Source: Asterias amurensis (lineage: Eukaryota; Echinodermata; Asteroidea; Forcipulatida; Asteriidae). From it: DNA of 64,000 nt. The stretch lies in assembly GCF_032118995.1 (NCBI RefSeq), contig NC_092669.1, positions 1,713,501-1,777,500 on the forward strand. Direction: 5' to 3'. The notes beneath the pieces were generated by a model. That model searched no databases, had not been told where the DNA came from, and worked only from the letters and a program-made list of their open reading frames with translations. Every line of letters starts with the position of its first letter. Position 1 is the stretch's first letter. Position numbers and translations under genes: made by a program. This document shows, one piece after another, positions 14,712 through 30,883 of this stretch.

Positions 14712-15679
14712 CTAAACAGAAAAAAAGAGAAAAGTTTTACTGTAAAAACTTCAGCAGTGTTCGCACTGGAAAATATTTTGGGTAACTTAACCAGGACGCT
14801 GAAAAGATATTTGTTCAGCTATGCTTTGTTGCACTTCATGCTATCTTTCAGTTTTGAAATGCAGTAATTTTCAGGTCGAGGCAGTGGACAATTTTGGTGA
14901 TAATTTACTCAAAATAATTATCAACATAAAACCTCACTTGGTAACGAGTAATGGGGAGAGGCTGATAGTATAAACCATTGTGAAAATTGGCTCCCTCTGA
15001 AGTAATGTAGTTTTCGAGAAAGAAGTAATCTTCCCAGATTTGATTTCGAGACCTTAGATTTAGAATTTGAGGTCTCGAAATCAAGCATCTGAAAGCACAC
15101 AACTTCGGTTGACAAGGGTTTTATTGCTTTCATTATTATCTCCCAACTTCGACGACCGAATGAGCTCAAATTTTCATAGGTGTGTTATTGTATGCATATG
15201 TTAAGATACACCAACTGCGAAGGCTGGTGTTCGCACCGTATATTTTGGGTAACTTAACCATGACGCTTAAAATATATTTTTCAGCTTTGTTTTGATGCAC
15301 TCAGTTTTTAAATAATATAGTAATTTTCAGGTTGGACTTTTTACTTTTGTTTATAATGAATCTACACTCAACTGTAGATTATGTTACGATAGATTCGTCA
15401 AAGTTTAAAAGATAATAAGTCTGGGTTAAAAACTGCTAACCAGGACACATGGAAATTGGAACAATGTGTATCTTTGAGTTCTACCCAGTTGTCTTGGACC
15501 CCTTCCCAGCCATATCACCCAAACAGAGAAGCAAAGAAACAACTCAAAATATTTAAAGAGAGGAACCAATTTTAAACAAACTAAAATCGGTTTATCTATA
15601 TTCAGGTGATTTTTGAACTATCTATGGTCTATATATGTATATATATGTTTCTTATCTTTTTTCCAATGAGTACATATCC

Positions 15680-15960
15680 CTCTTGAGGAGTATAGTTGTA
15701 CTTGGGAGCAAATTGCTTTGTCACGGGGAATAAAAGTATCAACAAAATGTCATGCAAACTGAACTCGAGGTGCAAGTAAAAATATGTCTCTTTGGGTATC
15801 ACTATTTCGTTTCGCCACTCTTGTCTATAATTTTTATCGAAGGACAAAATGTTGTTGTTTGCCGTGACATAAAGAATCGGTGAAAACCAACGGTTTAATG
15901 TTATCAATATTTTGAAAAATAGTTCGAAATACGAGGACTGTTTTTTGACCGACCGTCACA
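15680..15960 (-). pseudogene. Possible decayed V-type Ig exon
   Basis: The minus strand reads KTVLVFRTIFQNIDNIK and, after a frame change, ILYVTANNNILSFDK ... PKETYFYLHLEFSLHDI. The spacing resembles C, C', D and E strands of a V domain, but Cys, Trp and the DxGxYxC end are not recognisable. The E unit has a homologous stretch (34750-35060) that stays in one frame. It may be a relic of the ectodomain of minus-strand receptors, but this is a weak call. Confidence 0.3.
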
Positions 15961-16678
15961 TTTTTAAAGAAAACAGGCCCATTCGGCCGGGCTTTTTTCA
16001 AGATGATTTTGCGTTGTTTTTTTGTCGGTGTGGTAAAGTCTAACAAAAACCACAGTTTTTTTTAAAACAAAATGTTGTTCTGGGATCGTTACAAATGTAT
16101 AATTGTTTTGCGTAGTAAAAAAAAAAGAGACCTCTTAAAGACAGTGGACACTATTGGTAATTGTCGAAGACCAGTCTTCTCACTTGGTGTATCTCAACAT
16201 ATGCATAAAATAACAAACCTGTGAAAATTTGAGCTCAATTGGTCGTCGAAGTTGCGAGAAAATAATGAAAGAAAAAACACCCTTGTCACATGAGTACAGC
16301 GCCCCAGTTACTGGGTCTACATCAAACTATTACTAATTATGGTTATGAAATCTACGCCCAGCTTCTAAAAATTAAAGTATTAGTTTATAAAAATATTTTA
16401 TTTACCGTGTTGTGTGACCCATTTTAGCCATCGTAGTACACCGTAGATCAAGTGTCGGAACATTACCTTCCAGAATTGGTGGGCTTTATGCCGTCGTCTG
16501 TTAGAGATTCAAACGTCTTTTTCTGATGTGCAACAAAATAACAGTGTACCTGCTTCTCTGTCGACAATTGGTACATACATGTACATTTACATGTACAGTG
16601 TACTTACTACATGTAATAGTACTCTGTACATTGGCGTGGCAAGTGCAATGTTCACATTTCCCCCGACACGTAGGATTA

Positions 16679-16680
16679 TT

Positions 16681-16718
<38 letters not shown>

Positions 16719-16760
16719 GACTTGTAATGCGCACATATCCACCCTGCTGGGTGTTCAAGG
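16679..16760 (-). mobile_element. Very short (TAA)n-ended insert, filled site
   Basis: In unit B '(TAA)n + gacttgtaatgcgcac...ggtgttcaag' sits between 'aggattattta' and 'gcgcagcaccg'. Units A (9630), C (22331) and D (28040) read 'aggattatttatgtgcgcag' without it. Read on the minus strand it is a ~45-nt body with a (TTA)n tail, like a minimal retroposon possibly moved by the TAA-tailed LINE. Confidence 0.75.
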
Positions 16761-17064
16761 CGCAGCACCGAACTTTGACATTTAACACTCATAATAATAT
16801 TTCAACAATGTTACATTACAATCACCATGTTTACAAAAGAGCACCCGACGTTTTGCACACAGAACACAAAAATGGAAGAAAGCATACTGATTGCTTTTAT
16901 CAACTTTTGATATGAAGACTAAAAAAGGGGGAACATCTCAAAGGCACACTGGACACCTTTGGTAATTGTCAAAGACCAGTCTTCTCACTTGGTTTATCCG
17001 TAGAGGAAGGAAGAAAAGGAGCTCGAACGAAGGCACTTCAAAAGTCGAACCTGCGGTGGTACCG

Positions 17065-17288
17065 TAGTCTTGAAGTCAAGACGGTAATTGTTAAGCGCGG
17101 TGTGTAGTTACAGCGCGGTGTAGCTGCGGGGACGAAACACACACCCTCGATCCCAGTATGTGTGTGTGAGTCAGTCGCAATTAGCTGCCTCGCGCTACTT
17201 ACGACTGTTGCATGTGTAACATCGCACTGTGACTGTTGCATGAAAGGCAGACAAATAGGCAGCGCCTAACGACTTGTCATCAAGTCTA
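17065..17288. mobile_element. MITE-3 (TAGTCTTGA...CTA ends) with 9-bp target duplication
   Basis: The 224-bp element starts TAGTCTTGAAGTCAAG and ends CTTGTCATCAAGTCTA. It is flanked by direct repeats GTGGTACCG (17056-17064 and 17289-17297). Unit A is empty (one GTGGTACCG at about 9938). Orthologous copies are at 22648-22871 (C) and 28356-28577 (D). The 9-bp duplication suggests a Mutator-like source. Confidence 0.85.
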
Positions 17289-19422
17289 GTGGTACCGCGG
17301 TCGTTTAAACGACACCTCGTGATCACCCACATACCTTACACAAACAATGGGCGACCTGCTGTGTGTGAGTTTGCGCGTGCGCACTTGGTTCTTCACCAAA
17401 CTATGGCGTCGTATGTCGTATGGATATAATAAAGGAAAAACTACTTTTTGAGACGCGATAACATTTTTGGACGCTACCGGACACTTAAACGTTGAACACA
17501 ATTGAACCAACCAAACTCATTTAGAGATTATCGCTGCATGGTTTTATTTTTTACCGCAAACCTTATTTCTACATTGAATATTATAAGAAAGTATGCATGT
17601 CACGTAAAAATAAGTCTGACTAAAAATATACCATGGTCCCTTTTTCCGCAAAGAAAATACAGAGTCATAGTGAGTGTGGTTTTCATTATTCAAAGAACTT
17701 TTTTACTGCAAATAAAGCTAAAAAGAATCACACCAGAGTTCTTGTTTTCTAATTCTAATTCTGTTCATTGACCTCGTTGTGCTATTCTTTACATTTCTCC
17801 TTATATTACAATATATTCATGTGTACATTTAAAACTTGCTTAAAATAATAAAGACGAAATTTTTACTTTCAAAATCCTATTTTTTTTCTTCCTAGATTTC
17901 ACAGGAGTTTTTTCCCAAAACCAAATGAAAAACATGAAGTAAGAACCATTGGAAGGACCTTGTTTATAATTCAGAGTGCTTCGGCCAAACTTGCAAAATG
18001 TTTCAAAGAATCAAATGAGAACAATGATACAATCAATCAAATATGTACATGACAGTTAATTTCATCTCTGATGTTATAGACTCTCGGCAAAACCCTAAAT
18101 ATTTGACTCCCAATGGCCGACCGTGTTAGTCGACTATAGGTAAAAGGAAAACCGTGCATTTCGAGGCATGTTTGTGTGAATCATTGTTTCTGCCCAAATG
18201 CATTTTATAACAAACGGTTACAGAACGTTTTTTAAAGACCAACTCGACCGATCCACGGCAACGTGTTCCTTTAACATCATTCCTATTCTTAGAAATATAT
18301 ATTTTGTTTTATGAGAAAAAAATGCTCTATATTGTAACAAATCTGAAATTGGTTCATAGGGTCAATGTTTGACCTCCTAGGGTCAATGTTTGACCTTATT
18401 ATTGTTTTAATGCATTATAGTAAAAGCTGAGAAGTTTCAGGTCTTGCCATATCAGGCCTGATAGTTCACAGAGGCAGCAAAGGCAATTGCCTCAATGCCC
18501 CCTGGTCATCGCCTTAGTGCCCTTGAAATGCTCAAGCAGCAACTTACAATTTCCTCGTAGGGTGCCCTTTCAAGGAGAAAATGCCTTGTATTGGTTCCCT
18601 TGCCCTTTCAAAAACGAAGTATTCATACCTGCATTATTATTCTTTTAGATTGTGAAACACTGGTTATTGTAAAGCTTTACTCGAGTGTGCAAATATTATT
18701 AATAATTGCTAGTTATTAATAATAATAACAATTTAAATTTGTAAAGCTATCTATCTAAGACTAAACTTATTCTGAGGCGCCTAAAAACTAAACAAAAAAA
18801 CAATTAAAATTCCAATATATTTTCTATTTAAAATGTGTAAATTTCTCTGATCTCTATATTCATCTATTTGTTTGTCATTGTATGTCGAGCTAAATTATGA
18901 GAGTTGATGTCACTGGCAACCTCGGAACACAAGGTGGCAGCAGACTCTCTGGGTAATTTCTCATTGATTATGTAACTCAAGGCTTGCATGATTTTATGAG
19001 AGCGAAAGGAAACATTGCAAACTCACACAAGGGGATATAACCACTCAGCTGGCAAAAGGCAATCTCTATCATACAAACATCGATTTTTAACATCTGTGAT
19101 TATAAACTGGCCAAAAAAAATTTGTGATTCAGAAACAAGATGACAATACTTATTATAGCTATTGTGAAATCAGCAGTTAGCTGGCTAGGATTCGAACCCA
19201 CAACCTTGTAGTTACAGAAAATTTATCTTGGACATTTGAGATATCAGTGCGTTTTATCAAATTTTGTGAATGCCCCCTCACAGGCCCGGTACTTCACACA
19301 GAGGCAACGAGGGCGATTGCCTCCATGCCCACTGGTTATTGCTTTGGTGCCCTTGAAATGCTCCAGTAGAAGAGAAAATGCCTTGGTGCCCTTGCCCTTC
19401 CAAAAAACAAGCAAACAGGTCT

Positions 19423-19449
19423 AATAATAATAATAATAATAATAATAAT
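19423..19449. repeat. (TAA)9, unit C
   Basis: The same microsatellite locus as at 5.1, 12.1, 24.9 and 30.8 kb, with about nine units. Confidence 0.9.
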
Positions 19450-19580
19450 CAGACTTGTAATGCGCACGTATCCACCCTGCTGGGTGGTCAAGGTACAAGG
19501 TCTGCCCTGGAGCAGATCACTTCATTAATATTAATTCTTCATTCTGCAGACTCATTTATCTTCCCCCTCTTCTTCGATTT

Positions 19581-21755
19581 CTATGTTTCATAAACTTTTA
19601 CTTGTTTGGAATCAAAGAAGGCCAGTTCATCATCACCCCTGATGAAAACTATGCCTAGAATTCCTGGCCAGTCATCGATGATACGGCGTTGGAGGTGACC
19701 ATCCAACGCTGAAAACTGAAGTATGGCGCTTGCTTCAGCTTTATCAGACCCCGCACTTTTGGTTAAAACATACACGGACGTTTTGCTCGAGTACAAACCA
19801 GTCGTCACAATATTATCATCTGTTGGACATTTTATGTCATAGTCACCCAGTGTGCCGTTGGTGTACCTCTTGATGGTGCCCCCTTCGATGTCATACCCCT
19901 CGCCCCTCTTAATCCTAGTCCCGGATAAAACATATAAAATGCCACCCTCGCAAGCGCTGATACATTTCGGTGAGTCTTTAACTGCAAACGCTGACTTGAA
20001 CGACCCATCCACGCTATAAGAATAAATCACATTCTTAACTATGCCAGCAACGTATATGACTCCCTCATCATCCACATCCATATCGCTTATCTCTCCAGGG
20101 GGTTGACTGCTGCAACCTTGGATCTCAACCTCATTCCAACTGCTGTTGTCACGCCATGAAATCTTGCCGCTCTTTTCTGCCACGAGAACTTCCCCAGTTT
20201 GTCTTTTCGATGCTGCCATGGCAACATATGTACTCAATACATGGTGCCACTTTTCATTTGTAGATTTCTCGGTATATTCTTTTGACATGACTCGAATTCC
20301 TTCACCGTCTAGCATCACCAAATCACCATTACCTGCAACCGTCATCAATCTTAAGCAGGAGAAGTTGTCTTCCGACCGCGATGTCTTCTTCTTTCCTCCT
20401 TTCTGAATCACATACTTTCGTTTGTAATCTTTACAGCTCCCTGTTGGAGGGAATCAAACAAGCGACCTGTCATGAGCGAGCAAACTCTAAAACTAAAAAG
20501 TCATAATTGACCTGGATTAAGGATCCCAGGCCCTGTAGACCTGACTCATATAAGTCATGTTGACCAAGAATTTAGTCAAAACATGAGTTTATGACCCTCT
20601 GTTGAAGGGAATCAAACAAGCGACCTGTCATGTGCGAGCGAACTCTAAAATCTCCGAAGTCAGAAATTGACCCAGATTAAGAATCCCAGGCCCTGGAGAC
20701 CTGACTCATTTAAGGGTCAGGTTGACCACGAAATTAATCAAAACGTTGGTTTATGACTCTCTTTTGGAGGGAATCAAACAAGCGACCTGTCATGAGCGAG
20801 CGAACTCTAAAAACTCCCAAGTTATAATTGACCCGGATTAAAGATCCCAGGCCATAAAGTCATTCCAGGCCCTGCGGACCTAGAAACTAGTCAAAACGTG
20901 TAAAAACTCCAAAGTCAGATTTGACCTGGATTCAAATTCATAAATTTTCTAAAAAGGTTTGCTTCCCATGATGGCCTGCAGGAAGCCTGCCCCCTAGCTT
21001 CCAACTCACAACCTTTCGGCCTAAAATACACAAACCCTCCCAAAAAGATCTATGTGTATAACCCAGGCCATTGATGTACATAGCCTAGCTGCCACTCGAT
21101 AAATGATGGCTGTACAAACCTATGTGAATGACAAAACGACCTCGATCAAAATAGCAAAAGTAGACACTCACTGTACAAGCCTATGTGAATGTCAAATGTC
21201 CAATGAAATAGCAAAGTAGACATTCACTGTACAAACCTATGTGAATGTCAAATGTCCAATAACCGATGTGCAAGGTAGACATTCACTGTACAAACCTATG
21301 TGAATGTCCAGTGTCCAATATCGATGTGTAAGGTATACATTCACTGTACAAACCTATTAGAACGTCCAATGTCCAATAATCGATGTGCAAGGTAGACATT
21401 CACTCTACAAACCTATTAGAATGTCAAATGTCCAATATCGATGTACATAGACATTCACTGTACAAACCTATGTGAATGTCCAATGTCCAATAAAATGTAA
21501 ATAAAACAAATACAATCTTTTGAAGTAAATTACCGCTGTTGATTGGACCTTGGCCATCGATGGGAGTCGTCTCTTTAGGGCTGGTATGAGGCAGATGTGG
21601 AGATGTAGTCCGCTTGAAACATACCCAATACACACATGATAGAATTGCTTTGGGCAGTATCCACACTAGACACACAGGGAATACAACAACCCAAATCATC
21701 ATTTCTATAATTTTTTAAACCAACTTCGAAGGGTCTGCCTGTTTAGTTTCTGCCA
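19581..21755 (-). CDS. Receptor copy C: propeller exon open, TM exon with stop
   Basis: The propeller exon 19581-20440 is open and nearly identical to A and D. It ends early (KQVKVYET). The TM exon 21534-21755 has good splice sites (cttttaag acceptor, G|GTAATTTAC donor), but an in-frame TAA follows PSKLV and precedes the helix. The juxtamembrane motif is KETTPIDGQGPINS. No leader exon is found. It is either a pseudogene at the TM exon, a source of a truncated secreted product, or a propeller cassette reached by other splicing. Confidence 0.5.
20441..21500. repeat. Intronic tandem arrays of copy C
   Basis: Three ~160-bp units (20441-20930) are followed by unique DNA and ~7 units of the ~60-bp minisatellite (21110-21495), as in A and D. 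Confidence 0.75.
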
Positions 21756-25251
<3,496 letters not shown>

Positions 25252-27459
25252 TCATTTATCTTTCCCCCACTTCTTCGATTTCTGTGTTTCATAAACTTTT
25301 ACTTCTTTGGAATCAAAGAAGGCCAGTTCATCATCACCCCTGATGAAAACTATGCCTAGAATTCCTGGCCAGTCATCGATGATACGGCGTTGGAGGTGAC
25401 CATCCAACGCTGAAAACTGAAGTATGGCGCTTGCTTCAGCTTTATCAGACCCCGCACTTTTGGTTAAAACATACACGGACGTTTTGCTCGAGTACAAACC
25501 AGTCGTCACAATATTATCATCTGTTGGACATTTTATGTCATAGTCACCCCGTGTGCCGTTGGTGTACCTCTCGATGGTGCCCCCTTCGATGTCATACCCC
25601 TCGTCCCTCTTAATCCTAGTCCCGGATAAAACATATAAAATGCCACCCTCGCAAGCGCTGATACATTTCGGTGAGTCTTTAACTGCAAACGCTGACTTGA
25701 ACGACCCATCCACGCTATAAGAATAAATCACATTCTTAACTATGCCAGCAACGTATATGACTCCCTCGTCATCCACATCCATATCGCTTATCTCTCCAGG
25801 GGGTTGACTGCTGCAACCTTGGATCTCAACCTCATTCCAACTGCTGTTGTCACGCCATGAAATCTTGCCGCTCTTTTCTGCCACGAGAACTTCCCCAGTT
25901 TGTCTTTTCGATGCTGCCATGGCAACATATGTACTCAATACATGGTGCCACTTTTCATTTGTAGATTTCTCGGTATATTCTTTTGACATGACTCGAATTC
26001 CTTCACCGTCTAGCATCACCAAATCACCATTACCTGCAACCGTCATCAATCTTAAGCAGGAGAAGTTGTCTTCCGACCGCGATGTCTTCTTCTTTCCTCC
26101 TTTCTGAATCACATACTTTCGTTTGTAATCTTTACAGCTCCCTGTTGGAGGGAATCAAACAAGCGACCTGTCATGAGCGAGCAAACTCTAAAACTAAAAA
26201 GTCATAATTGACCTGGATTAAGGATCCCAGGCCCTGTAGACCTGACTCATATAAGTCATGTTGACCAAGAATTTAGTCAAAACATGAGTTTATGACCCTC
26301 TGTTGAAGGGAATCAAACAAGCGACCTGTCATGTGCGAGCGAACTCTAAAATCTCCGAAGTCAGAAATTGACCCAGATTAAGAATCCCAGGCCCTGGAGA
26401 CCTGACTCATTTAAGGGTCAGGTTGACCACGAAATTAATCAAAACGTTGGTTTATGACTCTCTTTTGGAGGGAATCAGACAAGCGACCTGTCATGAGCGA
26501 GCGAACTCTAAAAACTCCCAAGTTATAATTGACCCGGATTAAAGATCCCAGGCCATAAAGTCATTCCAGGCCCTGCGGACCTAGAAACTAGTCAAAACGT
26601 GTAAAAACTCCAAAGTCAGATTTGACCTGGATTCAAATTCTTAAATTTTCTAAATAAGTTTGCTTCCCATGATGGCCTGCAGGAAGCCTGCCCCCTAGCT
26701 TCCAACTCACAACCTTTCGGCCTAAAATACACAAACCCTCCCAAAAAGATCTATGTGTATAACCCAGGCCATTGATGTACATAGCCTAGCTGCCACTCGA
26801 TAAATGATGGCTGTACAAACCTATGTGAATGACAAAACGACCTCGATCAAAATAGCAAAAATAGACACTCACTGTACAAGCCTATGTGAATGTCAAATGT
26901 CCAATATTGAAATAGCAAAGTAGACATTCACTGTACAAACCTATGTGAATGTCAAATGTCCAATAACCGATGTGCAAGGTAGACATTCACTGTACAAACC
27001 TATGTGAATGTCCAGTGTCCAATATCGATGTGCAAGGTATACATTCACTGTACAAACCTATTAGAACGTCCAATGTCCAATAATCGATGTGCAAGGTAGA
27101 CATTCACTCTACAAACCTATTAGAATGTCAAATGTCCAATATCGATGTACATAGACATTCACTGTACAAACCTATGTGAATGTCCAATGTCCAATAAAAT
27201 GTAAATAAAACAAATACAATCTTTTGAAGTAAATTACCGCTGTTGATTGGACCTTGGCCATCGATGGGAGTCGTCTCTTTAGGGCTGGTATGAGGAAGAC
27301 GTGGAGATGTAGTCCGCTTGAAACATACCCAATACACACATGATAGAATTGCTTTGGGCAGTATCCACACTAGACACACAGGGAATACAACAACCCAAAT
27401 CATCATTTCTATAATTTTTTAAACCAACTTCGAAGGGTCTGCCTGTTTAGTTTTTGCCA
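25252..27459 (-). CDS. Receptor copy D: propeller exon open, TM exon with stop
   Basis: The propeller exon 25252-26141 is almost identical to C but has a longer C-terminus (VYETQKSKKWGKDK). The TM exon 27238-27459 carries the same in-frame TAA as C (plus strand 27419-27421) ahead of the helix. Whole-unit similarity to C (5.6-5.7 kb period, same repeats) points to a recent tandem duplication. The longer tail matches E (VYEKQKSKKWWR), so the tail of C is the shortened one. No leader exon is found. Confidence 0.5.
26142..27205. repeat. Intronic tandem arrays of copy D
   Basis: Three ~160-bp units (26142-26640) and ~7 minisatellite units (26810-27200), matching C almost base for base. Confidence 0.75.
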
Positions 27460-30400
27460 CTTAAAAGTAAAAAAAAGAGACCTCTTAAAGACAGTGGACA
27501 CTATTGGTAATTGTCGAAGACCAGTCTTCTCACTTGGTGTATCTCAACATATGCATAAAATAACAAACCTGTAAAAATTTGAGCTCAATTGGTCGTCGAA
27601 GTTGCGAGATAATATTGAAAGAAAAAACACCCTTGTCACATGAGTACAGCGCCCCAGTTACTGGGTCTACATCAAACTATTACTAATTATGGTTACGAAA
27701 TCTACGCCCAGCTTCTAAAAATTAAAGTATTAGTTCATAACAATATTTTTATTTACCGTGTTGTGTGACCCATTTTGGCCATCGTAATACACCGTAGATC
27801 CAGTGTCGGGTCCTACTAACGAACATTACCTTCCAGAATTGGTGGGCTTTATGCCGTCGTTGGTTAGAGATTCAAACGTCTTTTTCTGATGTGCAACAAA
27901 ATAACATGGTACCTGCTTTTCTGTCGACAATTGGTACATACATGTACACTTACATGTACAGTGTACTTACTACATGTAATAGTACTCTGTACATTGGCGT
28001 GGCAAGTGCAATGTTCACATTTCCACCGACACGTAGGATTATTTATGTGCGCAGCACCGAACTTTGACATTTAACACTCATAGTAATATTTAAACAATGT
28101 TATATTTATTACAATCACCATGTTTACAAAAGAGCACCCGACGTTTTGCACACAGAACACACAAATGGAAGAAAGCATACTGATTGCTTTTATCAACTTT
28201 TGATATGAAGACTACACAGGGGGCACATCTCAAAGGCACATGGACACCTTTGGTAACTGTCAAAGACCAGTCTTCTCACTTGGTTTATCCGTAGAGGAAG
28301 GAAGAAAAGGAGCTCGAACGAAGGCACTTCAAAAGTCGAACCTGCGGTGGTACCGTAGTCTTGAAGTCAAGACGGTAATTGTTAAGCGCGGTGTGTAGTT
28401 ACAGCGCGGTGTAGCTGCGGGGACGAAACACACACCCTCGATCCCAGTATGTGTGTGAGTCAGTCGCAATTAGCTGCCTCGCGCTACTTACGAGTGTTGC
28501 ATGTGTAACATCGCACTGTGACTGTTGCATGAAAGGCAGACAAATAGGCAGCGCCTAACGACTTGTCATCAAGTCTAGTGGTACCGCGGTCGTTTAAACA
28601 ACACCTCGTGATCACCCACATAACTTACACAAACAATAATGGGCGACCTGCTGCGTGTGAGTTTGCGCGTGCGCACTTGGTTCTTCACCAAACTATGGCG
28701 TCGTATGTCGTATGGATAAAATAAAGGAAAAACTACTTTTTGAGACGCGATAACATTTTTGGACGCTACAGGACACTTAAACGTTGAACACAATTGAACC
28801 AACCAAACTCATTTAGAGATTATCGCTACATGGTTTTATTTTTTACCGCAAACCTTATTTCTACATTGAATATTATAAGAAAGTATGCATGTCACGTAAA
28901 AATAAGTCTGACTAAAAATACACCATGGTCCCCTTTTCCGCAAAGAAAAAACAAAGTTATAGTGAGTGTGGTTTTCATTATTCAAAGAACTTTTTTACTG
29001 CAAATAAAGCTCAAAAGAATCACACCAGAGTTTTTTTTTTTTTCTAATTCTAATTCTGTTCATTGACCTCGTTATGCTATTCTTTACATGTCTCCTTATA
29101 TTACAAAATATTCATGTGTACATTTAAAACTTGCTTAAAATAATAAAGACGAAATTTTTACTTTCAAAATCCTTTTTTTTCTTCCTAGATTTCACAGAAG
29201 TTTTTTCCCAAAACCAAATGAAAAATATGAAGTAAGAACCATTAAGAGAACCTCGTTTCAAATTCAGAGTGCTTCGGCCAAACTTGCAAAATGTTACAAA
29301 GAATCAAATGAGAACAATGATACAATCAATCAAATATGTACATGACAGTTAATTTCATCTCTGATGTTATAGACTCTCGGCAAAACCCTAAATATTTGAC
29401 TCCCAATGGCCGACCGTGTTAGTCGACTATAGGTAAAAGGAAAACCGTGCATTTCGAGGCATGTTTGTGTGGATCATTGTATCTACCCAAATGCATTTTA
29501 TAACAAACGGTTACAGAACGCTTTTCAAAGACCAACTCGACCGATCCAAGGCATTGTGTTCCTTTAACATCATTCCTATTCTTAGAAATATATTTTTTTT
29601 TATGAGAAAAAAATGCTCTATATTGTAACAAATCTGAAATTGGTTCATAGGGTCAATGTTTGACCTCCTAGGGTCAATGTTTGACCTTATTATTGTTTTA
29701 ATGCATTATAGTAAAAGCTGAGAAGTTTCAGGTCTTGCCATATCAGGCCTGATAGTTCACAGAGGCAGCAAAGGCAATTGCCTCAATGCCCCCTGGTCAT
29801 CGCCTTAGTGCCCTTGAAATGCTCAAGCAGCAACTTACAATTTCCTCGTAGGGTGCCCTTTACCAAGGAAAAAATGCCTTGTATTGGTGCCCTTGCCCTT
29901 TCAAAAACGAAGTATTCATACCTGCATTATTAATTTTTTAGATTGTGAAACACTGGTTATTGTAAAGCTTTACTCGAGTGTGCAAATATTATTAATAATT
30001 GCTAGTTATTAAAAATAACAACAATTTAAATTTGTAAAGCTATCTATCTAAGACTAAACTTATTCTGAGGCGCCTAAAAACTAAACAAAAAAACAATTAA
30101 AATTCCAATATATTTTCTATTTAAAATGTGTAAATTTCTCTGATCTCTATATTCATCTATTTGTTTGTCATTGTATGTCGAGCTAAATTATGAGAGTTGA
30201 TGTCACTGGCAACCTCGGAACACAAGGTGGCAGCAGACTCTCTGAGTAATTTCTCATTGATTATTTAACTCAAGGCTTGCATGATTTTATGAGAGCGAAA
30301 GGAAACATTGCAAACTCACACAAGGGGATATAACCACTTAGCTGGCAAAAGGCAATCTCTATCATACAAACATCGATTTTTAACATCTGTGATTATAAAC

Positions 30401-30883
30401 TGGCCAAAAAAAATTTGTGATTCAGAAACAAGATGACAATACTTATTATAGCTATTGTGAAATCAGCAGTTAGCTGGCTAGGATTCGAACCCACAACCTT
30501 GTAGTTACAGGAAATTTATCTTGGACATTTGAGATATCAGTGCATTTTATCAAATTTTGTGAATGCCCCCTCACAGGCCCGGTACTTCACACAGAGGCAA
30601 CGAAGGCTATTGCCTCCATGCCCACTGGTCATTGCCTTGGTGCCCTTGAAATGCTCCAGTAGAAGTTTTCAATTTGCTCTATAGGGTGCCCTTTACCAAG
30701 GAGAACATGCCTTGGTGCCCGTGCCCTTTCAAAAACCAAGCAAACAGGTCTAATAATAACAATAAAAATAATAATAATAAGACTTGTAATGCGCACGTAT
30801 CCACCCTGCTGGATGTTCAAGGTGCAGGTCTGCCCTAGAGCAGATCACTTCATTAACATTAATTCTTCATTCTGCAGACTCAT
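27460..30883. other. Intergenic part of unit D
   Basis: A MITE-1 fragment (27487-27645), the repeated block (27.65-29.1 kb) with MITE-3 at 28356-28577, a half MITE-2 (29400-29580), the SINE-like pair, and short (TAA)n with its module at 30752-30822. No gene seen. Confidence 0.6.

Larger units (their letters stand above)
14712..19580. other. Intergenic part of unit B
   Basis: From left to right it holds: a MITE-1 copy (14878-15240), the conserved noncoding block (15340-15650), a possible Ig-exon relic on the minus strand (15680-15960), and an inverted MITE-1 fragment (16138-16290). Then come the long-inverted-repeat block (16300-17780) with the short TAA insert at 16679-16760 and MITE-3 at 17065-17288, a half MITE-2 (18105-18275), the SINE-like pair and (TAA)9 at 19423. 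No intact gene seen. Confidence 0.6.
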
